Shown here piece by piece: positions 11,584 to 20,611 of a stretch of DNA of 64,000 bases. Made by a program: the position numbers and the translations under genes. Origin of the DNA: JAEUIG01 sp046349775. Its GTDB lineage: Bacteria > Planctomycetota > Planctomycetia > Planctomycetales > Planctomycetaceae. Position 1 is the stretch's first letter, and every line of letters starts with the position of its first letter. Under the pieces are notes generated by a model. That model was not told where the DNA came from, did no database searches, and saw nothing but the letters and a program-made list of their open reading frames with translations. The stretch lies in NCBI GenBank assembly GCA_046349775.1, contig JAXMBS010000018.1:1-64000 (forward strand). The letters run 5' to 3'.

Positions 11584-11727
11584 TTGTGCGAAGGTGCAAA
11601 GGAACGGAGGTTCAAAGGAGCAAACGAGAAGCCTGGATGCCCGGTGAGGGTCGGACTCCTGACGGGCAACGGACGCTCACCTTCGTGTCGCGGACCCAAT
11701 CCAAAATCTAAAATCGAAGATCGAAAA

Positions 11728-12408
11728 TCAAACAAGCTGCCCGTCCTGCAGCAGCAACTGGCGGGGAAACCGCGCGGCCAGTTCCGTGCTGTGCGTCACG
11801 CAGATCAGCATGGCGCGGTGCTCAGCGGCAATCTCCAGCAACAGCGAGCCGATTCCCTCCGCCGTCTGCCGGTCGAGGTTGCCCGTCGGCTCATCCGCCA
11901 GCAGCAGCAGCGGATCGTTGATCAACGCACGACAGACGGCCACGCGCTGTCGCTCCCCGCCTGAGAGTTGCGCCGGCCGATGATCAAGCCGCTGACCGAG
12001 TCCGACGCGTTGCAGGAGCGCTCGTGCCTGCGAGTTGCGGTCCGCACTGCTTGGTTCGGCCAGCACGGGAAGCAGGACGTTCTCGAGGACCGTACACTGC
12101 GGCAGCAGGTGATGGTCCTGGAACACAAACCCGATCTTGCGGTTGCGGAACGCCGCCTGGTCCGCGATGGACAGCGACAGCGGCTGCTGGCCGTCGATCA
12201 TGACGCTGCCGGACGTCGGCGTATCCAGCAGGCCGATGATGTACAGCAGCGTGCTCTTGCCCGAACCCGATGGTCCGGTAATCGCGACCGAGTCGCCGCG
12301 GCGCAATTGCAGATCAACGCCGCTGAGGATGTGCAGCGCACCGTCGGCCGCTGGGAACTGCTTCGTCAGCTCCCGCACTTCGAGGTCGGCCGTGGTTGGG
12401 CTGGTCAT
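11728..12408 (-). CDS. LolD/MacB-type ABC transporter ATP-binding protein
   Basis: A 226-residue ATPase with Walker A GPSGSGKST, signature LSGGERQRVAVCRAL and Walker B LLLADEPTGNLD. The TGNLD ending and short length place it with the LolD/MacB/FtsE group, which serves lipoprotein release or export of macrolides and peptides. No permease gene is next to it in the window, so the partner must be elsewhere. The spaces before and after it carry repeat sequence. Confidence 0.85.
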   Translation of the reverse strand: MTSPTTADLEVRELTKQFPAADGALHILSGVDLQLRRGDSVAITGPSGSGKSTLLYIIGLLDTPTSGSVMIDGQQPLSLSIADQAAFRNRKIGFVFQDHHLLPQCTVLENVLLPVLAEPSSADRNSQARALLQRVGLGQRLDHRPAQLSGGERQRVAVCRALINDPLLLLADEPTGNLDRQTAEGIGSLLLEIAAEHRAMLICVTHSTELAARFPRQLLLQDGQLV

Positions 12409-12417
12409 TCCTGAATG

Positions 12418-12492
12418 GTCAATTGCTAATGGTCAATCGTGAGGGGACTCAGGTCTTGAACCATCGACAATTCACAATGGACCATTGACGCA
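12418..12492. repeat. GGTCAAT/ATTGACC intergenic palindrome
   Basis: Contains AATGGTCAATTGCTAATGG, TGGTCAATCG and on the opposite side GGACCATTGACGC. The same words recur at 16062-16200 and at 53041-53072, so this is a dispersed intergenic repeat. It separates the LolD-like gene from the GntR-type gene. Confidence 0.5.
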
Positions 12493-12515
12493 CAGAGAAA
12501 TCAACTGCCCTGCGC

Positions 12516-13202
12516 TTACGCGTGGTTGCGCCCCAGCAAGTGCGAGTGCATCTCCGCTCCCGCCCGCACGGCATCGCCGGACCGGATCTCATCCACAAGC
12601 AACTGGTGGTTGGCCGCCAGGTTCTCGTAGTCGCCGCGCGGTTCGTAGATCCTCAGCCGGCGATGCACGATCTCAAGCACATGACTGCGGCCCAGCGCAT
12701 CGATGAGCGCGGGGCTGCGGCTGAGCTGGGCGATCGCCACATGGAACTCCACGTCCGCAACCTGAGCATCCGCGCGGCGCCCCGCGCTGATCAGTTCACG
12801 CATGCGATTGACCATCGACTGCAGCCGGGCGATATCGTCGGGGCCGGCGTGCCGCGCTGCCAGCCGCGCCGCTTCGGTCTCAAGGGCGCGGCGGACGACC
12901 AGCAGATCCTCCAGCATTTCGGGCGTCCATTCCGCCACGCGGTACCCCTGCCCGCGCTGGTGCTGCACCAGCCCTTCGTTCGCCAGCCGAGCAAGCGCGC
13001 TGATCACCGGCCCATTACTCGATCCGGTCGCCGTGGCGATTGATTGAATCGAAATATGGGCCCCCTGCGGAATTTCACCGTCCAGGATTTGCTCGCGCAA
13101 TGTGGCGTACACGCGGAGCATGGTCTGGCCGCTGCGGCGGGGGACGCGGCGTGCGGTGCGCGGGCGCGACGGAGGGGACTCCAGATCAGTCGATTCGGTC
13201 AT
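12516..13202 (-). CDS. GntR-family (FadR/FCD subfamily) transcriptional regulator
   Basis: About 228 residues. The N-terminal winged helix carries LREQILDGEIPQGAHISIQS and GSSNGPVISALARLANEGLV. The C-terminal half is an all-helical FCD domain with EARRL-like sequence, LISAGRRADAQVADVEFHVA and a late HxxL motif in EMHSHLLGRNHA. FCD regulators bind small carboxylic acids or sugars. Its target is unknown; it is divergent from the PhoPQ-related gene. I prefer the ATG at 13202 over the upstream frame opening at 13241. Confidence 0.85.
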   Translation of the reverse strand: MTESTDLESPPSRPRTARRVPRRSGQTMLRVYATLREQILDGEIPQGAHISIQSIATATGSSNGPVISALARLANEGLVQHQRGQGYRVAEWTPEMLEDLLVVRRALETEAARLAARHAGPDDIARLQSMVNRMRELISAGRRADAQVADVEFHVAIAQLSRSPALIDALGRSHVLEIVHRRLRIYEPRGDYENLAANHQLLVDEIRSGDAVRAGAEMHSHLLGRNHA

Positions 13203-13481
13203 GGGACAGTCTGAGGAATGGAAGGCGCGACCGTTGCACACTCTGCAGTCTCACACGTCGCCGTGCACGGTCATCGCAGAATCCGGACATTTCCCGCAGG
13301 AGGTTTCGCCTGAGCGCGGCCAACAGTCGCACTCACAGCTCATTGAGGAACGTGCAACGGCACAATTCTTGACGCTGCCCGTAAACTGTGCATACTAGCA
13401 GCCCCGTTGTGCGCTGGGAAATCTCGTACGTCGGCGATTCGTCCGGGGGGGCAGGAGTCGCCCTTTGCGGAAAGCAAGCCT

Positions 13482-14792
13482 GTGACGCGAATCGCGATCT
13501 TTCTGGCCGTCTGCCTGACGTGCCGCCCCAGCTTCGCCGCAGATCAGCGGGATTTGCCGGCCGCCATCTTCGAATATGCCGAGCGCGCCGAGCCGGCTTA
13601 CAAATGGAATCTCATCGGGACGCGAAACCTTCCACAAGGGGTCGTGCATCAGTTGCACCTGGTGTCACAGACATGGCACGACATCGTCTGGGAGCACGAC
13701 CTGCTCGTGTACGAGCCGCGACGGCTCGACCATCCCGAGCACATGCTGCTGTTCGTCACCGGCGGTCAGAATGGCCGCCTTCCCGGCGATGATGAACTGG
13801 CTCTGGGCAGCACGCTGGCAAATCTGTGCGGCGCCCGCGTCGCCTCGCTGCACCAGGTCCCCAACCAGCCGCTGCTCGGGGACCGCGTGGAGGACGACTT
13901 AATTACGGAAACGTGGCTCAAGTACCTCGCGACCGGCGACGAGACCTGGCCCCTGCTGTTCCCCATGGTGAAAAGCGCCCACAAGGCGATGGACGCCCTC
14001 GAGGAGTTTGCCCGCTCCGAACTGCGACAGCCCGTCACCGGCTTTGTCATCACGGGCGGCTCGAAGCGCGGCTGGACGAGCTGGCTCACGCCGCTCGTCG
14101 ATCATCGCGTCATCGCGACCGCGCCCATCGTCATCGACACGCTCAATTTCCCGGTGCAGACGAAAAACCAGCTCGACACGTGGGGCCAATACAGCGAACA
14201 GATCGCCGACTACACCAGCAAGGGGCTCGTCAAACCGCCGGGAGCGCCGCTGACCGAGCGTGAGGAGCGGCTCTGGAAGATGATGGACCCCTATACCTAT
14301 CGCAGCGCGCTGAACCTCCCCAAGCTGATCGTCAACGGCACCAACGACCGTTACTGGGTCGTCGACGCGGTCAAGTTCTATTGGGACGACCTGGAAGGCC
14401 TGAAATACATCCGCGAAGTGCCTAACGCCGGTCACGGACTCGGCGACGGCCGCGAAGGCGCATTTCGGTCGGTGGCTGCCTTCTTCCGGCACGCGGCTCT
14501 GGGAAAATCGCTGCCGAACCTGACCTGGCGGCACACGCAGTCTGAAAAGCAGTCGCAGCTCACACTGGCGACCGATACGCCGCCCGTCGCGGCGCGACTC
14601 TGGACCGCCACGTCCGGCAGCCGGGACTTCCGCGAAGCTCCCTGGTCATCCACGCTGCTCAACCGTGAAGCCGGTGATTACGTCGGCAACGTCGCCCGCG
14701 CGCAAGGTCGGCATCTCGCCCTCTTCGGTGAACTCGAATTCGATCTCAACGGACTCAAATACTCGCTCACGACGCGCGTCTTCCAGGAATAG
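13482..14792 (+). CDS. PhoPQ-activated pathogenicity-related (PqaA-type) secreted protein
   Basis: An alpha/beta-hydrolase-like exported protein of about 436 residues. From the GTG at 13482 there is a signal peptide (TRIAIFLAVCLTCRPSFAAD). The nucleophile-elbow region reads FVITGGSKRGWTSWL, followed by IVIDTLNFPVQ and IVNGTNDRYWVVDAVKFYW, both typical of the PhoPQ_related family. The name comes from Salmonella pqaA; the substrate is not known. The frame is open to 13407, but those residues do not precede a better signal peptide. A sialidase-type gene follows 87 bases later on the same strand. Confidence 0.85.
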   Translation: MTRIAIFLAVCLTCRPSFAADQRDLPAAIFEYAERAEPAYKWNLIGTRNLPQGVVHQLHLVSQTWHDIVWEHDLLVYEPRRLDHPEHMLLFVTGGQNGRLPGDDELALGSTLANLCGARVASLHQVPNQPLLGDRVEDDLITETWLKYLATGDETWPLLFPMVKSAHKAMDALEEFARSELRQPVTGFVITGGSKRGWTSWLTPLVDHRVIATAPIVIDTLNFPVQTKNQLDTWGQYSEQIADYTSKGLVKPPGAPLTEREERLWKMMDPYTYRSALNLPKLIVNGTNDRYWVVDAVKFYWDDLEGLKYIREVPNAGHGLGDGREGAFRSVAAFFRHAALGKSLPNLTWRHTQSEKQSQLTLATDTPPVAARLWTATSGSRDFREAPWSSTLLNREAGDYVGNVARAQGRHLALFGELEFDLNGLKYSLTTRVFQE

Positions 14793-14879
14793 GCCGCGCT
14801 TCGATTTCTGGAACTTCACGGTTTCGCCCCCGCGCTCGTTCACTCTTCTACTCTTTCACTCTTTGACCCGGAGTCACCC

Positions 14880-16061
14880 GTGTCCTCTACCGCGCTCGTC
14901 ATCTGGCTCGCCGCGTGCTGCGGCGCCGATCCCGCCCCGCAGTACCACGCTGAGCTGATCTTTCCGCTCCATCCCAAGCACAACCACGCGCCCGGCATCG
15001 CCGAATTGCCGGACGGCGAACTGTTCGTCTCCTGGTACCGCGGATCAGGAGAACGCTCGGCCGACGACGTGGCGGTTTACGGCGCCCGGCTCAAGCCCGG
15101 CGCCAAGGAATGGTCGTCCGATTTCCTGCTCGTCGATACGCCGGGATTCCCCGACTGCAACACCTGCCTGATGTGCGACAAAGACGGCAAGTTGTGGCTG
15201 TTCTGGCCGATCATTCTCGCCAACTCTTGGGAGTCCTGCATCACGCACTATCTCGTCGCATCTCATCCGGGCGGCGACGGCTGCCCGAAATGGGATACGA
15301 ACGGCGAAATCCTGATGAAGCCGGCCGACTTCAAAGACGCCGGACTCAAGCACCTCGACGAGTTGATCGCCAAGCTGCCCCAGCCGCTCACGGAACGACA
15401 GCAGAAAGTCGTCGAAATTGCGCGGGAGCGCCTCGCGGACAAACTCCTGCAGCGGCTCGGCTGGCAGCCGCGCTGCAAACCGACGGTGCTGCCGAGCGGA
15501 CGCATCCTGCTGCCGCTGTACTCGGACACGTATTCGTTCTCGATCATGGCGATCAGCGACGACGGCGGAAAAAACTGGTACGCCAGCGCGCCGATCTTCG
15601 GCTATGGCGGCATCCAGCCTGCGGTGCTGCGCCGCCAGGACGGCACGCTCGTCGCCTACATGCGCGAGAACGGCCCGTTCAACCAGATCAAGATTTCGGA
15701 GTCGCAGGACGACGGCCTGACCTGGGGAGAGGTCTATCTCAGCGAACTGCCAAACCCGGGCTCAGGCCTCGACGGCGTCGTCCTCGCCAGCGGACGGTGG
15801 CTGCTGATTTACAACGACACAAAAGAAGGCCGCAACAGCCTGGCGCTGTCATTGTCCGACGATGAAGGGAAGACGTGGAAGCACACGCGCCATCTCGAGA
15901 AGCACGAGAGCGGCTCGTACCACTATCCGACGATCATTCAGGCCCGCGACGGGACAATTCACGCCGTTTACAGCTACTTCGTCCGTGAAGGGGACCAGGA
16001 AGGCAAGAGCATGAAGCACGCGGCGTTTAATGAGGCGTGGATCATGCAAGGGGACGGGTGA
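14880..16061 (+). CDS. Secreted sialidase / BNR-repeat family protein
   Basis: A 393-residue exported protein with a short signal peptide and a six-bladed propeller pattern. Asp-box-like repeats are visible as SDDGGKNWY and SDDEGKTWKH, and a FxIP-like element near GELFVSWYRGSGE. The CKPTVLPSGRILLPLYSDTY segment fits exo-alpha-sialidase-like proteins of this phylum. The GTG at 14880 has GGAG seven bases upstream. It probably works on sugars outside the cytoplasm with its neighbours, which is inference. Confidence 0.8.
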   Translation: MSSTALVIWLAACCGADPAPQYHAELIFPLHPKHNHAPGIAELPDGELFVSWYRGSGERSADDVAVYGARLKPGAKEWSSDFLLVDTPGFPDCNTCLMCDKDGKLWLFWPIILANSWESCITHYLVASHPGGDGCPKWDTNGEILMKPADFKDAGLKHLDELIAKLPQPLTERQQKVVEIARERLADKLLQRLGWQPRCKPTVLPSGRILLPLYSDTYSFSIMAISDDGGKNWYASAPIFGYGGIQPAVLRRQDGTLVAYMRENGPFNQIKISESQDDGLTWGEVYLSELPNPGSGLDGVVLASGRWLLIYNDTKEGRNSLALSLSDDEGKTWKHTRHLEKHESGSYHYPTIIQARDGTIHAVYSYFVREGDQEGKSMKHAAFNEAWIMQGDG

Positions 16062-16200
16062 TTTGTCAGTGGAGAATCGCTAATTGTTAATGGTCAATCG
16101 TTAATTGTTAATCGTGAAAGGGGATCGGGAGCGGGAATAGATTGAAGCCCCACGCTTACGTCATTCAACGATTCACCGTTCACAATTGACCATTAACACC
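16062..16200. repeat. Intergenic inverted repeat between convergent genes
   Basis: A perfect 13-base inverted repeat, GTTAATGGTCAAT at 16086-16098 and its complement at 16185-16197, with several further copies of TTAATTGTTAAT-type words inside. It lies between the convergent sialidase and ChbG-like genes and belongs to the same family as the repeat at 12418-12492. A terminator role is possible. Confidence 0.6.
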
Positions 16201-16203
16201 GAC

Positions 16204-17145
16204 TCATTTCGCGTCGGGATCAATCCGCGCGCGCTGCTCCTTCCAACTCGTCAGCTTGATCCCTTCCGCTTCCAGCAGCTTGCGGGTTTCCGGATCGATG
16301 AAGATGCGCCGGTCGCCGTCGCGCCGCTCGGCGCTGTTCGTCACCGCGCGCAGCTCCTCGTTCAGCACCCCGCAGTGAATGATCAACTCATTCACGCCCG
16401 GCGGCAGGTTCCTGATCGCTTTGATGTAGTCGGCGACGCGCTCTTCGTGCGAGTCTCCGCCATAGAGTTGCACCAGATTGTCCAGGACGGGCAGATGCTG
16501 CTTGTCCAGCGACTGCAGCAGTCCGGGACCGAGATCCTGCAGACCCGGATAGGCGCGGCGCATTGCCGGCGTGATCTCACGAATGAACATCACTGGCAGG
16601 TCGTAGTCCAGGCCCACTTTGACGAACACCTCAAACAGGTCCGGCCGGCTGACCAGGGCGCCCATGTGCGTGTCGAGATGGCTCAGCGGAATCCCCAGGT
16701 GCTTCGCGTATTCGACCTGTGCGCGAAGTTCAATTTCGACCTCGTCCGCCTTCACGTTCGCCGCCACGAGCGGGACGTCGTCCCAGAGATAGCCGTCCTT
16801 GTCGACCAGGCTCGGCACCTGGTCCTTCGGCGCGACCGGTCCCCACCTGTAAACGTCCCACTCGGAGTTGAGCGCCAGGTGTACGCCGTAGTCGTACTCA
16901 GGATGCTCGCGGGCATACTTGGCGAACTCCGTGACCCACGCGCAGGGCATCATGATGCTGCACGACGTGACGATGCCTTTCTCGAGGGCTTCGATCGTCG
17001 CCACGTTCACCGAATGGCACATCCCGGCGTCGTCGGCGTGGATGATTAGGTAGCGGTCGCCCGATTTCGCCGGCTCATCGGCCGCCGGCAATGCCCCCGC
17101 AGCACCAAACCACAACAAGCCCATCGCGAACACAACTCGATACAC
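16204..17145 (-). CDS. ChbG/YdjC-family carbohydrate deacetylase-like secreted protein
   Basis: A 313-residue exported protein. After the signal peptide (VVFAMGLLWFGAAGALPAAD) come the family metal-site motifs LIIHADDAGMCHS, YGVHLALNSEW and LSHLDTHMGAL. The late ELIIHCGV completes the fold. Members remove acetyl groups from oligosaccharides such as chitobiose; the planctomycete versions are poorly studied. The GTG at 17145 is preferred because it directly precedes the signal peptide; the frame is open to 17202. It is convergent with the sialidase gene. Confidence 0.85.
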   Translation of the reverse strand: MYRVVFAMGLLWFGAAGALPAADEPAKSGDRYLIIHADDAGMCHSVNVATIEALEKGIVTSCSIMMPCAWVTEFAKYAREHPEYDYGVHLALNSEWDVYRWGPVAPKDQVPSLVDKDGYLWDDVPLVAANVKADEVEIELRAQVEYAKHLGIPLSHLDTHMGALVSRPDLFEVFVKVGLDYDLPVMFIREITPAMRRAYPGLQDLGPGLLQSLDKQHLPVLDNLVQLYGGDSHEERVADYIKAIRNLPPGVNELIIHCGVLNEELRAVTNSAERRDGDRRIFIDPETRKLLEAEGIKLTSWKEQRARIDPDAK

Positions 17146-17340
17146 GTGTGTCTCCCTGGAATGACGCACCCGCACGGGAATGCCGACCGACCGCGAATCC
17201 ACTTCTGGAATGCGGCGATCCTACCGGCACGCGTACCTGTGGAACAGTCGTCGCTGTGCCGCAAGCCTCAGGAATTCCGCCGTGCGCGGGGAGTTGACAC
17301 CCCGCAGCGGCGTCCGTAGATTCAAGTCGCTCCTGCGCAA

Positions 17341-17414
17341 GTCCCCGTAGCTCAATTGGATAGAGTGTCGGCCTCCGGAGCCGAAGGTTGCAGGTTCGAA
17401 TCCTGCCGGGGATA
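17341..17414 (+). tRNA. tRNA-Arg (anticodon CCG)
   Basis: A 74-base cloverleaf. The acceptor arms GTCCCCG and CGGGGAT pair, with one G-U at the end. The D arm is GCTC/GAGT, the anticodon stem is TCGGC/GCCGA around loop CTCCGGA with anticodon CCG, and the T arm GCAGG/CCTGC encloses TTCGAAT. The CCA is not encoded. It reads arginine codon CGG. The low-GC island of decayed genes begins just downstream, so this tRNA may be an integration point, though I see no repeat of its 3' end further on. Confidence 0.95.
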
Positions 17415-17775
17415 GTCCGCTTCTGATCTCACCCCACGCCGCGAGTGCCGCTCACCAGAGCATTTGCGGCGATCGCGTTTGGTGCAATTCTGCCACGTGT
17501 CGCCCATTGTGCGCAACCGTCGGCCCGCAGAAGCAGAATGTCAAACTGCGGGTTCCGGCAAACTCCGCCACAGAGACTGCAGATCGCGGGAAATGCGTTG
17601 GCGCCATCGCGCTCACTCCGCTGAACGAGGTAAGCACCACCGGAGGACGTTCGATGCGGCCGTCGCTGCGCAGCCTGCTGCCTGTACGGACAGTGGTTGT
17701 TGATTGACGCGTCGATTGGTCGCACCTTAAATCTGGCGGTTGCAGCATTCCTATCGTCATCGGGCGGAGGCGCAC
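17415..17775. other. Gene-free stretch downstream of tRNA-Arg
   Basis: About 360 bases with short open frames on both strands but no start, ribosome site or recognisable protein. No copy of the tRNA 3' end was found here by eye. Confidence 0.4.
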
Positions 17776-18027
17776 ATGTCGATTGAGATCGAAAACATAA
17801 CGCGCGGTGCGATCGAAGTGCGAATCGGCGCTAGGAGCTTCACATTTGCGATCGAGTCGTTGCTTCCAGGTTTCGGATCGCCGAACTTCGTTATTTATTC
17901 GTCGGACGTCAATGAGGTGTTATCAGATGGAACGAAGCGTTCAATAGCTCCCGCAGAGAGGGAGCAATTAATTGCGGCGCTTCTTCAGGAGCTCGATTCT
18001 CGCGGTCTTACCTACGATCTTGAGTGA
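17776..18027 (+). CDS. Imm74-like small immunity protein candidate
   Basis: An 83-residue acidic protein starting at the ATG after GGCGGAGGCGCAC. The pattern ITRGAIEVRIGARSFTF, then FVIYSSDVN and a late AEREQLIAALLQELDSRG, resembles the Imm74 immunity family, which has a TRGxIxV opening and an FVIY strand. This is recognition by pattern only. No toxin gene precedes it, so it would be an orphan. Its base composition is lower in GC than the flanking chromosome. Imm74 proteins neutralise C-terminal toxins of polymorphic toxin systems. Confidence 0.5.
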   Translation: MSIEIENITRGAIEVRIGARSFTFAIESLLPGFGSPNFVIYSSDVNEVLSDGTKRSIAPAEREQLIAALLQELDSRGLTYDLE

Positions 18028-18055
18028 AGTAGGCCGAGCTGTAGGGGGACGAACA

Positions 18056-18072
18056 GGGACGCAGCTCTTTTT
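18056..18072. repeat. Left inverted end of the REP-associated element
   Basis: GGGACGCAGCTCTTTTT, the exact complement of the sequence at 18800-18816. Together the two ends enclose the ruined transposase. A 12-base version of the same word occurs again at 20545-20556. Confidence 0.85.
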
Positions 18073-18105
18073 CGCGCGCCCGATCACGCGGGTATTCTGC
18101 TCAGC

Positions 18106-18769
18106 ATGCCCCGGCGTCCCCGTACTGCTCGGCGGTCTCGTGTACCACGTCCTCAACCGGGCCGTAGCACGCCTCGCGGCTCTTCGGCGAAGATGCTTGA
18201 CTACGACGCCTTTCTGGATGTCGTCGGCGAGGCGCTCGAACAGCATCCCACGCTTCCTCCTGGCCTACTGCGTGATGCCCAATCACTGGCACCTCGTCCT
18301 CTGGCCGCGTCACGACAGTGAACTGACGAACTTCGTCCGTTGGCTCACTCACACGCACGCCATGCGCTGGCACGCCCACTTCGGCACGTCCGGCAGCGGG
18401 CACCTGTACCAGGGCCGGTTCAAGTCATTCCCAGTGGAGACGGACGAGCATTTTTAGACCCTGATCCGCTACGTCGAACGCAACGCGCTGCGTGCGAACC
18501 TGGTCGCCCGCGCAGAAGACTGGCGCTGGTGCAGTCTGGCCGATGGTGACCACGCGCGGCGCGGATTGTTGCACACCTGGCCCCTGCGCCGTCCCCCCAA
18601 TTGGGTGGCCCACGTGAAGCATCCACAATCGGAGGTCGAGCTGGACGCCGTGCGGCAGTGCATTCGTCGCAGCGCTCCGCTGGGGACGCCGCAATGGCAA
18701 TCCCGCACAGCTTCACGCCTCGGCCTAGAATGGACCCTCCGCGCCCGCGGCCGTCCCCGAATTCAGTAA
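18106..18769 (+). pseudogene. Decayed REP-associated tyrosine (Y1) transposase
   Basis: Stitching frames gives MPRRPRTARRS, VYHVLNRAVARLA, DYDAFLDVVGEALEQHP, LLAYCVMPNHWHLVLWPRHD, FVRWLTHTHAMRWHAHFGTS, GHLYQGRFKSFPVETDEH and IRYVERNALRANLVARAEDW, in the order expected of REP-associated Y1 transposases. The HxH metal motif (NHWH) and the YVERN segment are present. At least three frame changes and a TAG at 18455-18457 interrupt it, so it cannot make a full protein. It sits between perfect 17-base inverted ends. Such transposases single-strand-nick near REP hairpins and spread them. Confidence 0.85.
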
Positions 18770-18799
18770 GCCGTCCACCTGTCCTGAAAAAGAGTCCTG

Positions 18800-18816
18800 A
18801 AAAAGAGCTGCGTCCC
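18800..18816. repeat. Right inverted end of the REP-associated element
   Basis: Exact complement of 18056-18072, preceded by two copies of TCCTGAAAAAGAG. An in-frame TGA at 18798-18800 closes the frame of the downstream lipase, showing that the element replaced that gene's 5' end. Confidence 0.85.
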
Positions 18817-18818
18817 CT

Positions 18819-19466
18819 TTTCGTCATCAACACGACTACGACTACGCGCTGCTGTCACTGGATGTCTACGATGGAGACCAACACAACACTGAAGCAGAAC
18901 TGGCAGGTAAGGGGTGGAACACAGTTCAAGACTTTGCTAAACCCGACTACGGATACCACGCCCGCTTATATCGTAACGATGGTCGGAATGAGATGGTGAT
19001 GGTCTACGAAGGCACCGAACCCAGTTCTCTGGCCGACTGGTTTAACAACGCAGCGCAGGGCTTCGGGTATCTTGGTGAAGGATTTCAATACACACAGGCG
19101 AAGGCGGATGCAGCGATCGCGGCACAACTCGCCACGCAGGCCGGCATGCCACTCCATTTTACCGGACATTCACTTGGAGGTGGCTTGGCCGCGACAGCGG
19201 CACTCGTTACCCATAATACAGCAGTCACATTTAACGCTGCCGGCGTCAATTCGGTTGCAACCAACACGTTAGCGGACGCATACTACATTACAAACTATCG
19301 CGTCAAAGGCGAAATCCTTTCGACACTTCAAGACTCTCAGTTGGGCGGCGGGCTGATGCCAAATTCAAGCGTTGGCAAGACATATTGGCTCACTCCGGAG
19401 GAAGATACGGGCATGGTGTTCCGACACACAGGTTCGATCCTGCCTGCGATGCGAGAGTTGTTCTGA
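18819..19466 (+). pseudogene. 5'-truncated class 3 lipase-like (DUF2974-type) alpha/beta hydrolase, probable toxin domain
   Basis: The frame reads YDYALLSLDVYDGDQHNT, GKGWNTVQDFAKPDYGYHA, VMVYEGTEPSSLADW, then the nucleophile elbow FTGHSLGGGLAATAA with serine in GHSLGG, and TYWLTPEEDTGM. This is the pattern of class 3 lipase domains often found at the C-terminus of polymorphic toxins. The first ATG in frame is at 18987, inside the domain; an in-frame TGA lies at 18798, at the transposon end, so the native N-terminus is lost. After the TGA at 19464-19466 the same frame stays open for 46 codons, which may also be original coding sequence. The ankyrin gene follows and may encode its immunity partner. 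Confidence 0.7.
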
Positions 19467-19570
19467 TATTCGGTTCCCGATGTCCGCAAGCCCCATGAAT
19501 TCACACTCGGAGCATTGGGAAGCTTCCTCACTGTTCATGGGGCCACATTTGCGATGGAAGGTTCGTTCTG

Positions 19571-20335
19571 GTGCCTCGAAGACGCGCTGTGTGTGTTATC
19601 GTATTAGTCGCCGCAGTCGTGCTGGCTGCCTACCCAACCGTCCTGCGATTGCAGTGTTGCAGCTACATTAACACCAACGACATTCCACGTCTGACAAAAC
19701 TGGTCCTCCACCGTAAATGGTTGGCAACCGAGATGCTAGACGATGCGTATTCGCAGCTCAACAAGGAGGCATTTGAAAGCCTGTTGAAAGCTGGCGCCAA
19801 GCCGGACGGTGTGCGATATGAACGTCTAACGTTGACTCACCATGCTGCGGGAAAGGCGGACGCTTTCTGGCTTGAGAAGCTCCTGGAATATGGAGCGAAT
19901 CCAAACTATCACGATGTAATTCGGAACATCTATCCCATGATGGACGCGATCGAGGAGAATCGTCCGGATAATGTGCGGTTGTTGATTGCTGCTGGAGCTG
20001 ACATCAATGCCTGGACATATCGCAAGGAGTCTATGTTGACCTATGCGTGGAGTATGCGAAAGGGAGAGATCGCGATGATTCTGCTTGAGGCAGGTGCGTT
20101 GGTCAACCCGCCCTCGCCGCGGCACGAGAGCTATATTAACACGTTTCAAAGGATGTCAGAGGAGCGTTATGCCTTAGATGAACGTGGCGAGCGGGACGAA
20201 GATTGTTTGGAGAAAGTGCGTCAGCATTTCCGGGACCTCGGCCTCGATCTGTGGAATGCCACGTGGGACGACGCACAGGGGGACTTCGGCGTGTGGACGA
20301 TTCCGTCCTATACGAGACGGAACGGTGACGAGTGA
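19571..20335 (+). CDS. Ankyrin-repeat protein with N-terminal membrane anchor, possible immunity protein
   Basis: A 254-residue protein with a signal anchor (CVIVLVAAVVLAAYPTVL) and about four ankyrin-like repeats (ESLLKAGAKPDG, EKLLEYGANPNYHD, VRLLIAAGADINAW, MILLEAGALVNPP). The GTG at 19571 has GGAAGG upstream. Exported ankyrin proteins are known as immunity partners of lipase effectors in other bacteria, and this one directly follows a lipase fragment, 104 bases after its stop. The partner role is inference. GC is lower than in flanking housekeeping genes. Confidence 0.75.
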   Translation: MPRRRAVCVIVLVAAVVLAAYPTVLRLQCCSYINTNDIPRLTKLVLHRKWLATEMLDDAYSQLNKEAFESLLKAGAKPDGVRYERLTLTHHAAGKADAFWLEKLLEYGANPNYHDVIRNIYPMMDAIEENRPDNVRLLIAAGADINAWTYRKESMLTYAWSMRKGEIAMILLEAGALVNPPSPRHESYINTFQRMSEERYALDERGERDEDCLEKVRQHFRDLGLDLWNATWDDAQGDFGVWTIPSYTRRNGDE

Positions 20336-20439
20336 GATCAATCTGACGTGCGCCGTGCTGCGCTGCCCAAAAACATCGACGCGACCAGAGTCGGTAGCGA
20401 GACCAGCGCCGAACTTTACGAATCAGCATCGATCACGGT

Positions 20440-20556
20440 CGCGATGAAAACGAAAAGGGGCAGGAAAACGCAGGAAAACGAAAAGGGGTCAGAAAACGAA
20501 AAGCGAAAAGGGGTCAGAAGCGACAGAAGCGGGGGAACGAAAAGGGGACGCAGCTC
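20440..20556. repeat. Purine-rich GAAAAGGGG array with REP-end word
   Basis: Repeated units GAAAACGAAAAGGGGTCAG, GCGAAAAGGGGTCAGAAG and finally AAAAGGGGACGCAGCTCG. The last contains GGGACGCAGCTC, the first 12 bases of the inverted ends at 18056 and 18800. It probably represents another footprint of the same REP-associated transposase. Confidence 0.65.
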
Positions 20557-20611
20557 GAATGGCACTCGGATAGTCGGAAGTCGTTGTCCGGCGGATTGAT
20601 CTGGCAGTGAA

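Noticed and set aside
17415..17775. Possible attachment site repeat downstream of tRNA-Arg
   Set aside because: I searched by eye for a copy of the tRNA 3' end (TTCGAATCCTGCCGGGGAT) through the island and found none.
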